Source of the DNA: an uncultured Flavobacteriales bacterium
Lineage (GTDB): Bacteria > Bacteroidota > Bacteroidia > Flavobacteriales > Crocinitomicaceae
Length of the DNA stretch: 6,128 bases
Assembly: GCA_946478775.1 (NCBI GenBank)
Contig: CAMLDR010000228.1
Span: 1-6,128, forward strand
Reading direction: 5' to 3'
This document shows, one piece after another, positions 6,108-6,128 of the stretch (the stretch's first letter is position 1; every line of letters begins with the position of its first letter). A program made the translations under genes and the position numbers. Below the pieces are notes generated by a model. It was not told where the DNA came from, did no database searches, and saw only the letters and a program-made list of their open reading frames with translations.

Positions 6108-6128
6108 CAAAAAAAGAGGTTTTTCATT
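6108..6128. terminator. possible left arm of a terminator, cut by the window end
   Basis: After the carboxypeptidase stop, an A-tract runs into GAGG and then TTTTTCATT at the last base. In Bacteroidota, A-run plus short G/C core plus T-run sequences often form one arm of a bidirectional hairpin terminator. The matching right arm would lie outside the window. Within the window only a weak A-T stem around GAGG can form, so this is tentative. Confidence 0.3.

Overview
The window looks like chromosomal DNA of a gliding or T9SS-bearing member of the Bacteroidota, most likely order Flavobacteriales. Three things point there: the gene order mutY - ssb - gldE - gldD, a lipoprotein of the GldD type, and a secreted peptidase ending in a type A C-terminal sorting domain of the type IX secretion system (T9SS). 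Start codons lack convincing Shine-Dalgarno sequences and the gaps are very AT-rich, which also fits. A genus cannot be fixed from the sequence; a Crocinitomicaceae or Fluviicola-like source is only a guess.

All five genes are on the plus strand. mutY (9-1007) encodes the adenine DNA glycosylase of 8-oxoguanine repair. After a 152-base gap made largely of seven-base tandem repeats comes a tightly packed group: ssb (1160-1609), gldE (1612-2943, two bases after ssb) and gldD (2936-3520, overlapping gldE by eight bases). This is probably one transcript joining a DNA-replication/repair protein to two proteins needed for gliding and T9SS function. A second gap of 190 bases separates it from a large M14 zinc carboxypeptidase (3711-6074) with a signal peptide, pro-region, catalytic domain, two beta-type domains and a T9SS sorting domain. 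The window ends in what may be the left arm of a transcription terminator.

The coding content is ordinary for the phylum: I see no new gene system, mobile element, CRISPR array or RNA gene. The least expected signal is in the two gaps. Both carry, in the same order, a TGAAAAG heptamer, its reverse complement CTTTTCA (five tandem copies in the first gap), ATTCGTA heptamers, and a TAnnTTTA box. In both gaps TTCG lies exactly 21 bases before TAnnTTTA, one mismatch per box from the Bacteroidota promoter pattern (TTTG, 19-21 bases, TAnnTTTG). The heptamer repeats may therefore be built into the promoters of ssb and the peptidase gene. The peptidase also has two aspartates in the pocket positions that favour basic C-terminal residues in the family. 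Neither gap exceeds 300 bases.
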